Assembly: GCF_900162695.1 (NCBI RefSeq)
Contig: NZ_FUIH01000007.1
Location: 1,240,001 to 1,304,000, forward strand
Source: Virgibacillus siamensis
GTDB taxonomy: Bacteria; Bacillota; Bacilli; Bacillales; Amphibacillaceae
Reading direction: 5' to 3'
DNA length: 64,000 nucleotides
Positions 8,335 through 15,524 of the stretch are shown piece by piece. Every line of letters starts with the position of its first letter. Position 1 is the first letter of the stretch. The translations under genes and the position numbers were made by a program. Under the pieces are notes generated by a model. It made no database searches, had not been told where the DNA came from, and saw only the letters and a list, made by a program, of their open reading frames with translations.

Positions 8335-8913
8335 ATGAAACGTAATATTTTCGGTATACTCGTTTTAGTTATTTTAGCTGGTGTCATGATTGCCGGTTTT
8401 ATGAATAGTAAGTCGGATGAGACAAGCAGTTCCGGTGAGAATGAAAACGATTCGCAGGGTGCAGGAATCGTGGCCCCTGACCAAACCGGAGTTGAGGCAG
8501 GGGAAACTGCACCTGATTTTGAACTTGAAACATTATCTGGTGAGACATTCCGGCTGTCGGATTTACGCGGAAAGGCAGTATTTCTGAATTTCTGGGCTTC
8601 ATGGTGCGGTCCGTGCAAAAAGGAAATGCCGGACATGCAACAATTTCATGAGAAGCATAAAAATGATGTGGAAGTTATTGCGGTCAACTTGACAGGCAGC
8701 GAGATGGGGGTAGGAAAAGTTCGCAATTATATCGATAAATTCGGCTATACGTATCCGATTCCACTGGACAAAAAGTCTAAGGTGCAGGAAATGTATGACG
8801 TAACAGTTGTCCCAACAACATATTTTATTGGACCGGATGGTGAAGTTATGGAATCTAAACGCGGGCCGATGACGTACGATTTTATGTTAGATATGCTAAA
8901 GAAAATCAAGTAG
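8335..8913 (+). CDS. membrane-anchored thioredoxin-like protein (ResA/TlpA type)
   Basis: This 192-residue protein corresponds in position to B. subtilis yneN. An N-terminal anchor helix (about residues 5-22) is followed by a Ser/Glu-rich linker and an AhpC/TSA-type thioredoxin fold outside the membrane. The active site is WASWCGPCKKEMP near residue 90, and the cis-proline loop reads VVPTTYFI. Such proteins reduce apocytochrome c or other extracytoplasmic disulfides, taking electrons from CcdA; the ccdA gene 6 kb upstream makes that partnership likely. AAGGAGACTATTCC precedes the ATG. Exact function among ResA, StoA and YneN cannot be told from sequence alone. Confidence 0.85.
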   Translation: MKRNIFGILVLVILAGVMIAGFMNSKSDETSSSGENENDSQGAGIVAPDQTGVEAGETAPDFELETLSGETFRLSDLRGKAVFLNFWASWCGPCKKEMPDMQQFHEKHKNDVEVIAVNLTGSEMGVGKVRNYIDKFGYTYPIPLDKKSKVQEMYDVTVVPTTYFIGPDGEVMESKRGPMTYDFMLDMLKKIK

Positions 8914-8973
8914 ATTATAATGTTGGAGAGAAATGGTAATACTATTGCTAAAAAGGAGTGGATTACTATTTCT

Positions 8974-9111
8974 TTGAAAAAACGTCTGACATTTGATGAG
9001 TTGGTACAGGAAAACAGAAAGCAAATTTTAAAAGATCGATCGCAGATTGATGCGATTGAAGAATTATTTGAAAGAAAACATCAGCTGCCAGATAAAAAGT
9101 CAGCAACATAA
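8974..9111 (+). CDS. FbpB-family small basic protein
   Basis: A peptide of about 45 residues matches the Fur-regulated basic protein (FbpB) family: LTFDELVQENRKQILKDRSQIDAIEELFERKH is the conserved core, given here in two parts of the read. In B. subtilis FbpB helps the small RNA FsrA repress iron-rich proteins such as aconitase; acnA lies just upstream, which is suggestive only. The start is uncertain. AAAAAGGAG (8949-8957) is 16 bases before TTG 8974 but 10 bases before an in-frame ATT at 8968, so an unusual ATT start is possible. The frame is open further upstream without another good site. Confidence 0.6.
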   Translation: MKKRLTFDELVQENRKQILKDRSQIDAIEELFERKHQLPDKKSAT

Positions 9112-9151
9112 ACAATGCTTGTCCAGTTAACGGACAGGCATTGTTTGTTTT
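9109..9151 (+). terminator. rho-independent terminator after the FbpB-like gene
   Basis: AAACAATGCTTGTCC pairs with GGACAGGCATTGTTT around AGTTAAC, followed by GTTTT. One G-U pair is present. Confidence 0.88.
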
Positions 9152-9276
9152 GGAAGAATTACATAGATGATATATTGACTATATATATGCTAATATCAGC
9201 TTTTTAATGTACATAATAAGCAGCCAATCAGCAAACTATAATGAGGAAATACAATGGATAAAGGAGATGTGTTTTG

Positions 9277-9495
9277 ATGCCGGACAAATATGAACCAAAA
9301 CCGGATGACCGCAGTGATAATGCGGAGAAGCTGCAGAACATGATTCATGATACGCTTGAAAACATGGAAGAAGCAGAGGAAACAATGGAGTTTTCATCCG
9401 GTCAGGAAAAGGAACAAATCCGGGAGAAGAACCAACGCCGGAAAGATGCTGTTAAAGGTATGCGACAGGAAATAAAAGATGAAACAGATCTGTAA
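9277..9495 (+). CDS. tlp: small acid-soluble spore protein Tlp
   Basis: Tlp is a thioredoxin-like-named minor SASP found in the spore core of Bacillus; its molecular role is unclear. The 72-residue sequence has the family core PDDRSDNAEKLQNMIHDT and EEAEETMEFSSG followed by a Lys/Arg/Glu-rich helix, close to B. subtilis Tlp. ATG 9277 is chosen over TTG 9274 because AAGGAGATG (9261-9269) is better spaced. It is monocistronic, between two terminators, as in B. subtilis upstream of yneP. The sspO and sspP genes that lie nearby in B. subtilis are not found. Forespore expression is expected from the family, but I could not place a convincing sigma-G promoter. Confidence 0.9.
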   Translation: MPDKYEPKPDDRSDNAEKLQNMIHDTLENMEEAEETMEFSSGQEKEQIREKNQRRKDAVKGMRQEIKDETDL

Positions 9496-9501
9496 AGGAT
9501 T

Positions 9502-9534
9502 CCCCAGACCTCCAGCGGTTTGGGGTTTTTCTCT
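9502..9534 (+). terminator. rho-independent terminator after tlp
   Basis: CCCCAGACC pairs with GGTTTGGGG around TCCAGC, followed by TTTTTCTCTT. Confidence 0.9.
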
Positions 9535-9611
9535 TAAGAGCAAAGTATCTTTTTTCGTAAGTTGTTTATGGTAAAATTGGGATGGAGTTTATGTGTAAGG
9601 GGGAAGTTGAA

Positions 9612-10037
9612 TTGAGTAAGATACGGACACCAATTGAAGTCAGATATCAGGAAACAGATCAGATGGGTGTAGTATACCATGCGAATTATCTTGTTTGGTT
9701 TGAAATTGGCAGAACTAAATTTATTGAAAGTATTGGCTTAAATTATGCTAGTATGGAAAAACAAAATGTTGTTGCACCGGTAGTGGATGCAAATATTTCA
9801 TTCAAAAAGCCTGTCCATTACGGGGAAGACATTTTTGTAGAGACTTGGATTGAGGAATATGATGGGCTTCGTACAGAATACGCATACAATGTCATCAATG
9901 AAGATGATGAAATTTGTGTCAGTGGTACGACCAAGCATGTCATCGTCAAAAAGGACAGTTTCCGGCCGCTTTCCCTTCGAAGGTCTTTTCCGGATTGGCA
10001 CAAAGCCTATACTAAAAATATTAACGGAGAATTGTGA
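9612..10037 (+). CDS. yneP: hotdog-fold acyl-CoA thioesterase YneP
   Basis: This 141-residue protein belongs to the 4-hydroxybenzoyl-CoA thioesterase (YbgC/YneP) family, which cleaves acyl-CoA thioesters in the cytoplasm. The active-site segment is ETDQMGVVYHANYLVWFE near residues 13-30, with the Asp and His-Ala-Asn-Tyr residues conserved in the family. The native acyl substrate is unknown. TTG at 9612 is preferred because AAGGGGGAAG (9597-9605) lies 6 bases before it; the ATG at 9582 has no ribosome site. Its stop codon overlaps the yneQ start by one base, so the two are translationally coupled. Confidence 0.88.
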   Translation: MSKIRTPIEVRYQETDQMGVVYHANYLVWFEIGRTKFIESIGLNYASMEKQNVVAPVVDANISFKKPVHYGEDIFVETWIEEYDGLRTEYAYNVINEDDEICVSGTTKHVIVKKDSFRPLSLRRSFPDWHKAYTKNINGEL

Positions 10038-10336
10038 TGGCATTTGGAATCGATAGAAGTGAATTAATAACATGGAAACATGAAGTAAGCAGCGGCAATA
10101 TTTCATTTCTGACCCATTATTGGATGGATAAACGCTTTCCGGGATGCTACTCGGTTACGAAGGTTGGATGCAGTGATCTTCAAAAACTGATGGATTGGGG
10201 AAAAGCGTACAATCTTCAGCCGCAATGGATCCATAGGGATGAAAATTATCCGCATTTTGATCTCTTTGGTGACAGGCAAAAACGTATTTTGGCCAATGAA
10301 GGAAAATGGGATCAAATTGACAAATTTAATTTATAA
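10037..10336 (+). CDS. yneQ: YneQ-family protein
   Basis: This 99-residue protein of the YneQ family has unknown function. It is soluble and rich in aromatic residues, with clusters such as FLTHYWMDKRFPGCYSVTKVGC and the C-terminal NEGKWDQIDKFNL. The ATG at 10037 overlaps the last base of the yneP stop, and the GGAGA (10026-10030) within yneP serves as ribosome site. Gene order yneP-yneQ-yneR is that of B. subtilis. A near-perfect hairpin separates it from the convergent yneR. Confidence 0.82.
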   Translation: MAFGIDRSELITWKHEVSSGNISFLTHYWMDKRFPGCYSVTKVGCSDLQKLMDWGKAYNLQPQWIHRDENYPHFDLFGDRQKRILANEGKWDQIDKFNL

Positions 10337-10337
10337 A

Positions 10338-10373
10338 AAAATCATGAGCCGCAAGTAATCGGCTCATGATTTA
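10338..10373. terminator. bidirectional terminator between yneQ and yneR
   Basis: AAATCATGAGCCG pairs exactly with CGGCTCATGATTT around an 8-base loop. A-runs and T-rich sequence flank it. The last codons of yneR (stop at 10364-10366) lie inside the second arm. Confidence 0.85.
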
Positions 10374-10651
10374 TATTTAAATTCAGGTTCATTTAATTTG
10401 TGATTTAATTGAACATACAGGTCATTTGCCTCGAAGTACCAGGCATCCTTTTCCTCAATAAAAAAGGTAATTCCTTCTGCTTCGCATGATGCATGGATGC
10501 TGACTGGCTCATCGAAACCCACACCAAGTGAAAATCCCGGTATGGCACCGCCGAATCCGTATCGGACAAAAAAACGTACGTGTGCAGATTCCTCAATCTC
10601 CATCTCTCTCTTATACCATTTCGCTGCGTTTCCGGAAATGTGTAATTTCAA
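10364..10651 (-). CDS. yneR: HesB/IscA-like protein YneR
   Basis: This 95-residue protein is a member of the HesB-like (YneR/YqkB) group. It has the beta-rich fold seen in GFGGAIPGFSLGVGFDEP but lacks the three conserved cysteines of A-type Fe-S carriers; the only cysteine is in ASCEAEG. A true Fe-S carrier role is therefore doubtful and the function is unknown. TTG at 10651 is chosen because GGGAGTGATTTC precedes it and the length then matches B. subtilis YneR; the frame is open upstream to 10738, overlapping yidD. It is the last gene of the minus-strand row plsY-folE2-yidD-yneR. Confidence 0.83.
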   Translation of the reverse strand: MKLHISGNAAKWYKREMEIEESAHVRFFVRYGFGGAIPGFSLGVGFDEPVSIHASCEAEGITFFIEEKDAWYFEANDLYVQLNHKLNEPEFKYKS

Positions 10652-10677
10652 GAAATCACTCCCACATAATCTGTCTA

Positions 10678-10905
10678 TTAGTGTTTTGAATCCTTTTCCG
10701 GAACTAAATCGATTCCACCGGGATGGAAGGGATGACACTTGCTGATCCGTTTGATGGTCAGATAGCCGCCCTTCATGACCCCAAATCGTTTAAAAGCCTC
10801 CAGTCCGTATTCCGAACATGTAGGATAAAATCTGCATGTTGGAGGTTTTAATGGACTGATCACTTTACGATAAAACGTAATGAAACCAATAAATAAATAT
10901 TTCAT
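10678..10905 (-). CDS. yidD: membrane protein insertion efficiency factor YidD
   Basis: YidD is a small membrane-associated protein that assists YidC/Sec in membrane protein insertion. The 75-residue sequence has an amphipathic N-terminus (FIGFITFYRKVISPLKP), the family core CRFYPTCSEYGLEAFKRFG with two cysteines, and CHPFHPGGIDLVP near the end. All are hallmark residues. The gene is 17 bases downstream of folE2 and 26 bases upstream of yneR on the same strand, so the three are likely co-transcribed. Confidence 0.93.
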   Translation of the reverse strand: MKYLFIGFITFYRKVISPLKPPTCRFYPTCSEYGLEAFKRFGVMKGGYLTIKRISKCHPFHPGGIDLVPEKDSKH

Positions 10906-10922
10906 TCGTGTAATCCCCTTGT

Positions 10923-11855
10923 TTAAGCTTCCTCTTGCTGTTTGTCATATGTTACGGATGCAATTGCATCATGCATATGAATGGACTCTTCATTCCGGCA
11001 TTCAACCTTGAATTTTGTCACAAACGGCATTTCATACAAATCTGCAGCTACCAGTCGAACTACATCTTCGACAAAACGCGGATTCTCATAGGCTTGTTCT
11101 GTTACCATTTTTTCATCCGGACGCTTTAGTACAGGATGAATTCGGGCACTCGCGTTACTTTCTGCTGCTTCAAGGAGCATTGCTTTCCAGTCTTGTGTGC
11201 TCTCATCAAAATCCTGATCCAGTGAAATTTTTATGGAAACATGTCCGCGTTGATTATGCGCACTGTATTCACTAATTTCCTTTGAACAGGGACAGAGTGT
11301 TGTAATAAGTGCCGTCAGAGAGGCACTTATTGTAAAGCCTTTATTCACATCATAGTTTACTGTGATGGCAGCATCTGCATGATTCATACCCGGCAATTGA
11401 ACATATGGTCCGCGGCGTTCAAAAAACCATGGAAAACTCACTTCAACTTCGGCATCATTCTGTTTCAGACGTTCTGCCAAATCTTTTGTAAACGACTTGA
11501 GTGTTGTAATGTCAACTGTAAACCCCTGTTTATAATAGTCCTGAAGCTGTTCTGTAAAACGACTCATATTTGTACCTTTACTCAATTTACCGATACTTGA
11601 GGAAAACTTAAATGTACCGATAGTTGTCTGATTTGTTGGCGCTAATGTGCTGGTTACAGTAATCGGATGTTTCACGTTAGCAATTCCAACCGCGTCAAGG
11701 TCAAATAGAAAGTCATTTCGGGTGTTCTGCAGATCAGCCATTTTACTTTTTTCACTTGGTTTCGTTCTTGGACCCGGCTCAACAGAACCGAATAATTTAT
11801 GGCGTTGTGCTTTATTAGGTAGTTGTTTTTTGGATAAGGTCTCAGTTTTATGCAT
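10923..11855 (-). CDS. folE2: GTP cyclohydrolase FolE2 (type IB)
   Basis: FolE2 converts GTP to 7,8-dihydroneopterin triphosphate, the first step of folate synthesis. Unlike FolE it works with metals other than zinc. The 310-residue protein has the type IB active-site Cys in TLCPCSKEISEYSAHNQRG and PWFFERRGPYVQLPG earlier in the chain. In B. subtilis the ortholog (yciA) is under Zur control; I see no Zur-box-like sequence in the 78 bases before this gene, so constitutive or other control is likely. It lies between plsY and yidD on the minus strand, a different place from B. subtilis. AAAGGGGTC precedes the ATG. Confidence 0.93.
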   Translation of the reverse strand: MHKTETLSKKQLPNKAQRHKLFGSVEPGPRTKPSEKSKMADLQNTRNDFLFDLDAVGIANVKHPITVTSTLAPTNQTTIGTFKFSSSIGKLSKGTNMSRFTEQLQDYYKQGFTVDITTLKSFTKDLAERLKQNDAEVEVSFPWFFERRGPYVQLPGMNHADAAITVNYDVNKGFTISASLTALITTLCPCSKEISEYSAHNQRGHVSIKISLDQDFDESTQDWKAMLLEAAESNASARIHPVLKRPDEKMVTEQAYENPRFVEDVVRLVAADLYEMPFVTKFKVECRNEESIHMHDAIASVTYDKQQEEA

Positions 11856-11933
11856 ATCTATGACCCCTTTCTATTCGTCCTGTTTATAATTATACTTAAG
11901 AAAAAATCAGTATTCAATATTTTGGCTTTCAGA

Positions 11934-12515
11934 TTACATCCACGTTATTTTAGGTTCTGTTTTGTTTTTAATACGTTTAATGTTATCTTTGTGTCTGTAA
12001 AATACAAATATGGTTAATCCTGCCGTGACAATAATCAGACCGATATCCTTAAATAGAATGGATACAATAATGGCAACTACGCCTGTGATTATGGATGACA
12101 GGGAAACATACTTGGAAATATAAAGCGTCAGTAAAAATGAAGCAATCATGATAACAAATAAAATTGGATTGATTCCCAATAATATTCCGCCTGATGTTGC
12201 GACTGCCTTGCCTCCTTTAAACCTGGCAAACAAAGGATACGTATGTCCCAATACAGCAAACAGTCCAATAATCAACCGGTAAACATCGGCATCAAAGAAT
12301 AATGGCAGTACGGTTGCAATGGTGCCTTTTAAAATATCGGCTGCTATAACGATAGTACCTGCTTTAATTCCAAGCACACGGAATGAGTTCGTGGCACCGA
12401 GGTTGCCGCTTCCATGTTCGCGGATATCAATATTATACCCCACTTTTCCAACAATGACTCCGAAAGGGATGGACCCTAACAAATACGCTATAATGGCAAA
12501 AATCATATACTCCAT
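11934..12515 (-). CDS. plsY: glycerol-3-phosphate acyltransferase PlsY
   Basis: PlsY transfers the acyl group from acyl-phosphate to glycerol-3-phosphate at the membrane, the first step of phospholipid synthesis with PlsX. The 193-residue protein has five or so membrane helices and the three family motifs: GSIPFGVIVGK, the loop REHGSGNLGATNSFRVLG, and HTYPLFARFKGGKAVAT. ATG 12515 is chosen since AGGTAGGAA lies before it; a longer frame to 12533 has no ribosome site. It corresponds to yneS, and like it is divergent from the parE-parC side, although here an ABC transporter has been placed between. Confidence 0.93.
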   Translation of the reverse strand: MEYMIFAIIAYLLGSIPFGVIVGKVGYNIDIREHGSGNLGATNSFRVLGIKAGTIVIAADILKGTIATVLPLFFDADVYRLIIGLFAVLGHTYPLFARFKGGKAVATSGGILLGINPILFVIMIASFLLTLYISKYVSLSSIITGVVAIIVSILFKDIGLIIVTAGLTIFVFYRHKDNIKRIKNKTEPKITWM

Positions 12516-12684
12516 ACCGTTTCCTACCTTCATTAAGAGTTTTGCTGTTTATTCATTTTACCATGAACTCACCAATCACAGAACCTTAATCTTGAAAAGA
12601 TAGTTATGATGGTCTATAAAAAGGGTATATATATGTTGTGCATCCACGCCAAGTGTCAGATAACATAAGGAGGACGCGAAGAGC

Positions 12685-13740
12685 ATGATTGAATTCATGA
12701 ATATAAAGAAAGTTTATCCTGATGGTACAGAAGCGATAAAAGATTTTTCGCTTACGATTGAAAAAGGAGAACTTGTAACATTGATTGGTCCAAGCGGCTG
12801 TGGGAAAACTACCACAATGAAAATGATAAATCGGCTAATTGAACCTACAACCGGGGCAATTCACATAAATGGAAAAAGTATCAACGACTACAATATTCAT
12901 GAATTGCGCTGGAATATCGGATATGTTTTACAGGAAATAGCGTTGTTTCCACATATGACAATTGCGGAGAATATCGCAGTGGTTCCGGAAATGAAAAAGT
13001 GGAAGCATAAAAAGATTCAGGAGCGAAGTCTGGAACTTTTAGATATGGTTGGACTGGATCCATCGGTATATAAGGGGAGGATGCCCAGTGAATTGTCCGG
13101 TGGTGAACAACAGCGTGTCGGAGTCATCCGTGCACTTGCAGCGGATCCGGATATTATTTTGATGGATGAACCTTTCAGTGCGCTTGATCCAATAAGCAGG
13201 GAGCAACTGCAATCGGATATCCGCGACCTGCAAAAGAAAATTAAAAAGACTATTGTGTTTGTAACGCATGACATGGATGAAGCTATGGCATTGGGAGACA
13301 AAGTATGCCTTATGCGAGAAGGACAAATTATTCAGACAGACTCCCCGCAACAGCTGATTCTGCATCCAAAAACAGATTTCGTGCGGGACTTCATAGGTGA
13401 AAGAAAATCCCCTTGGCAGACAGCTATTGATGTCATATCAGACCAGTCAGGGGAACGTGTGATTGCTGAACAAAAAGCAACGGAAAATACAAAAGGTTTA
13501 TATGTGCTGATAGATGACAACGGAAACTATGTCGGTGCACTGGAAAATGGTACAAGACGTTCACTTGAAACCCTGGAAAACGATTTGGCGCTGTTTAAAG
13601 CAACCGAAATAATACAGAAGAGCGAACAGGAAATTTTTCCGGTTTTAAAGGGTAACAAATTAGCCGGGATTCTGACGTATAAAGATGTTGTCAGTTTCCT
13701 GAGGAGTAAAACGAGGTTGGATAATGGGGTGATTCAGTAA
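12685..13740 (+). CDS. ABC transporter ATP-binding protein, OpuCA/EgtV type
   Basis: This 351-residue ATPase powers uptake by the fused permease encoded next. Walker A is GPSGCGKTTT, the signature is LSGGEQQRVG, Walker B is DIILMDEPF and the switch His is in FVTHDMDEA. The last 100 residues form a degenerate CBS-like region (FPVLKGNKLAGILTYKDV), as in OpuCA-type quaternary-amine ATPases and in EgtV. AAGGAGGACGCG precedes the ATG, and its stop overlaps the next start (TAATG). OpuC-type systems import osmoprotectants, while the fused-permease group includes the ergothioneine importer EgtUV; the substrate cannot be fixed from this subunit. Confidence 0.88.
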   Translation: MIEFMNIKKVYPDGTEAIKDFSLTIEKGELVTLIGPSGCGKTTTMKMINRLIEPTTGAIHINGKSINDYNIHELRWNIGYVLQEIALFPHMTIAENIAVVPEMKKWKHKKIQERSLELLDMVGLDPSVYKGRMPSELSGGEQQRVGVIRALAADPDIILMDEPFSALDPISREQLQSDIRDLQKKIKKTIVFVTHDMDEAMALGDKVCLMREGQIIQTDSPQQLILHPKTDFVRDFIGERKSPWQTAIDVISDQSGERVIAEQKATENTKGLYVLIDDNGNYVGALENGTRRSLETLENDLALFKATEIIQKSEQEIFPVLKGNKLAGILTYKDVVSFLRSKTRLDNGVIQ

Positions 13741-15266
13741 TGAAGGAATTCATTGATGTCTTTCAGAAAAGGCAGGATATACTCCTTGAAACCATTTGGG
13801 AGCATCTGCAAATATCACTTATCTCGTTGATTATCGCAATCATCATAGCTGTTCCCCTTGGACTGGTGCTCACCAGGTATAAACGGGTGGCAGAACCGAT
13901 TATCGGGCTTTCGGCTATTATGCAAACTATACCGAGTTTGGCCGTATTGGCGTTTCTGATTCCGTTTTTTGGAATTGGAACGACACCTGCAATTATTGCA
14001 TTAACATTATATGGTCTTTTACCTATATTGCGAAATACATATACCGGAGTAAATGAAGTAAATCCTGCCTTAAAAGAAGCAGCTACCGGCATGGGAATGA
14101 ATTCATTCCGGCGTCTGACCAAAGTTGAACTGCCGATTGCATTACCTGTCATTATGGCTGGTATACGGACATCAATGGTACTCATTGTTGGTACGACTAC
14201 GATAGCCGCATTGATCGGGGCGGGTGGCCTTGGGGAACTGATTCTTCTTGGGATTGACCGTGGTGCCGATATAAACCTGATTATACTTGGTGCCGTTCCC
14301 GCAGCGTTACTGGCTATCGCACTTGATTATATCTTGCGCGGATTTGAACATATATCGAGGCGTGCCGGGATTAAATCATTTATTGCCATGATGCTTGCAG
14401 CAATTCTGATTGTCGTTTCACCGTTTGCTTTTACAGGTGGAAATAAGACTGATTTGACGATTGGCGGAAAACTTGGTTCGGAACCAGCTATTCTTATTAA
14501 TATGTACAAATTGCTTATTGAAGAGGAGACAGATTTGAACGTAAAATTAAAGCCGGGTCTCGGCAAAACAGCTTTTGTTTTCAGTGCATTAAAAAATGGC
14601 AGTATTGACATTTATCCCGAATTTACCGGTACGGCCATTGTGACTCATCTGGAGCAGGAAGCGGAAAGCAATAAAAAGAAAGAAGTGTATATGCAGGCTA
14701 AAAAAGGGATGAAAGAAAAATATGGAATGGTTATGCTAAAACCAATGCAGTATAACAATACGTATGCCGTTGCAACAACAAAGGAATTTGCTGAAAAACA
14801 TCATCTGAAAACAATAGGCGATTTGAATAAAGTCGAAGATCAACTAACAGCTGGATTTACATTAGAGTTTAAAGACCGGTATGATGGTTATGTTGGAATG
14901 CAAGAAGTGTATAATCTCGACATCTCAACCGTCAAAACAATGGAACCGGGAATTCGCCAGGAAGCATTATCAAAAGGAGAAGTAGATGTCATCGATGCAT
15001 ATGCAACAGATGGATATATGATTAAACTTAATCTCGTTACATTAGATGATCCGAAAAATTTGTTCCCTCCTTACCAGGGTGCCCCGTTGTTGCGTCAGGA
15101 AACGTTGCAAAAATATCCGGAACTCCGTGATATTCTAAACCAGCTTGGCGGTAAAATTAACGATCAACAAATGCGCCAAATGAATTATCAAGTTGATTCC
15201 AAACGGAAATCACCCGAAACAGTTGCACGAAACTTCCTTGTTGAACAGGGACTGCTCGAAAAGTAA
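13740..15266 (+). CDS. fused ABC permease and substrate-binding protein (EgtU/BilEB/OpuC-type)
   Basis: This 508-residue protein joins a permease domain (residues 1 to about 215, with five or six helices and the loop EAATGMGMNSFRRLTKVELP that docks the ATPase) to a further membrane helix (about 217-235) and an extracytoplasmic binding domain (about 240-508) of the OpuAC/glycine-betaine type, with the recurring YPEFTGTAIVTHL segment. This fused form is known from EgtU of Streptococcus pneumoniae and BilEB of Listeria. The substrate may be ergothioneine, betaine, choline or carnitine. The ATG at 13740 overlaps the preceding stop. The pair is inserted between plsY and parE, which are neighbours in B. 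subtilis. Confidence 0.87.
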   Translation: MKEFIDVFQKRQDILLETIWEHLQISLISLIIAIIIAVPLGLVLTRYKRVAEPIIGLSAIMQTIPSLAVLAFLIPFFGIGTTPAIIALTLYGLLPILRNTYTGVNEVNPALKEAATGMGMNSFRRLTKVELPIALPVIMAGIRTSMVLIVGTTTIAALIGAGGLGELILLGIDRGADINLIILGAVPAALLAIALDYILRGFEHISRRAGIKSFIAMMLAAILIVVSPFAFTGGNKTDLTIGGKLGSEPAILINMYKLLIEEETDLNVKLKPGLGKTAFVFSALKNGSIDIYPEFTGTAIVTHLEQEAESNKKKEVYMQAKKGMKEKYGMVMLKPMQYNNTYAVATTKEFAEKHHLKTIGDLNKVEDQLTAGFTLEFKDRYDGYVGMQEVYNLDISTVKTMEPGIRQEALSKGEVDVIDAYATDGYMIKLNLVTLDDPKNLFPPYQGAPLLRQETLQKYPELRDILNQLGGKINDQQMRQMNYQVDSKRKSPETVARNFLVEQGLLEK

Positions 15267-15305
15267 GCGGATTGAAGGCATAAGCGTAGTCATATCAGTA
15301 TTTGG

Positions 15306-15333
15306 AGAATGGCCGTAAAGGTCATTCTTCTTC
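15306..15333 (+). terminator. rho-independent terminator after the ABC transporter
   Basis: AGAATGGCC pairs fully with GGTCATTCT (one G-U) around GTAAA, then TTCTTCTG. The T-run is imperfect. Confidence 0.75.
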
Positions 15334-15524
15334 TGTAAAGCATTAAAACTTTACACGCATCAAAACAGTATGGATCGGGCGGTTTCACCATCGGAAACTA
15401 TACAAAAGGAAATTATTTATAGTATACTAATATCAATGTTTTGTTAGCATATTTACATTATCAAACATTTGTTCTATTATAAAATAATCAGCAGAGATAC
15501 ATATCGAAAGGGGTCAATGATTGA

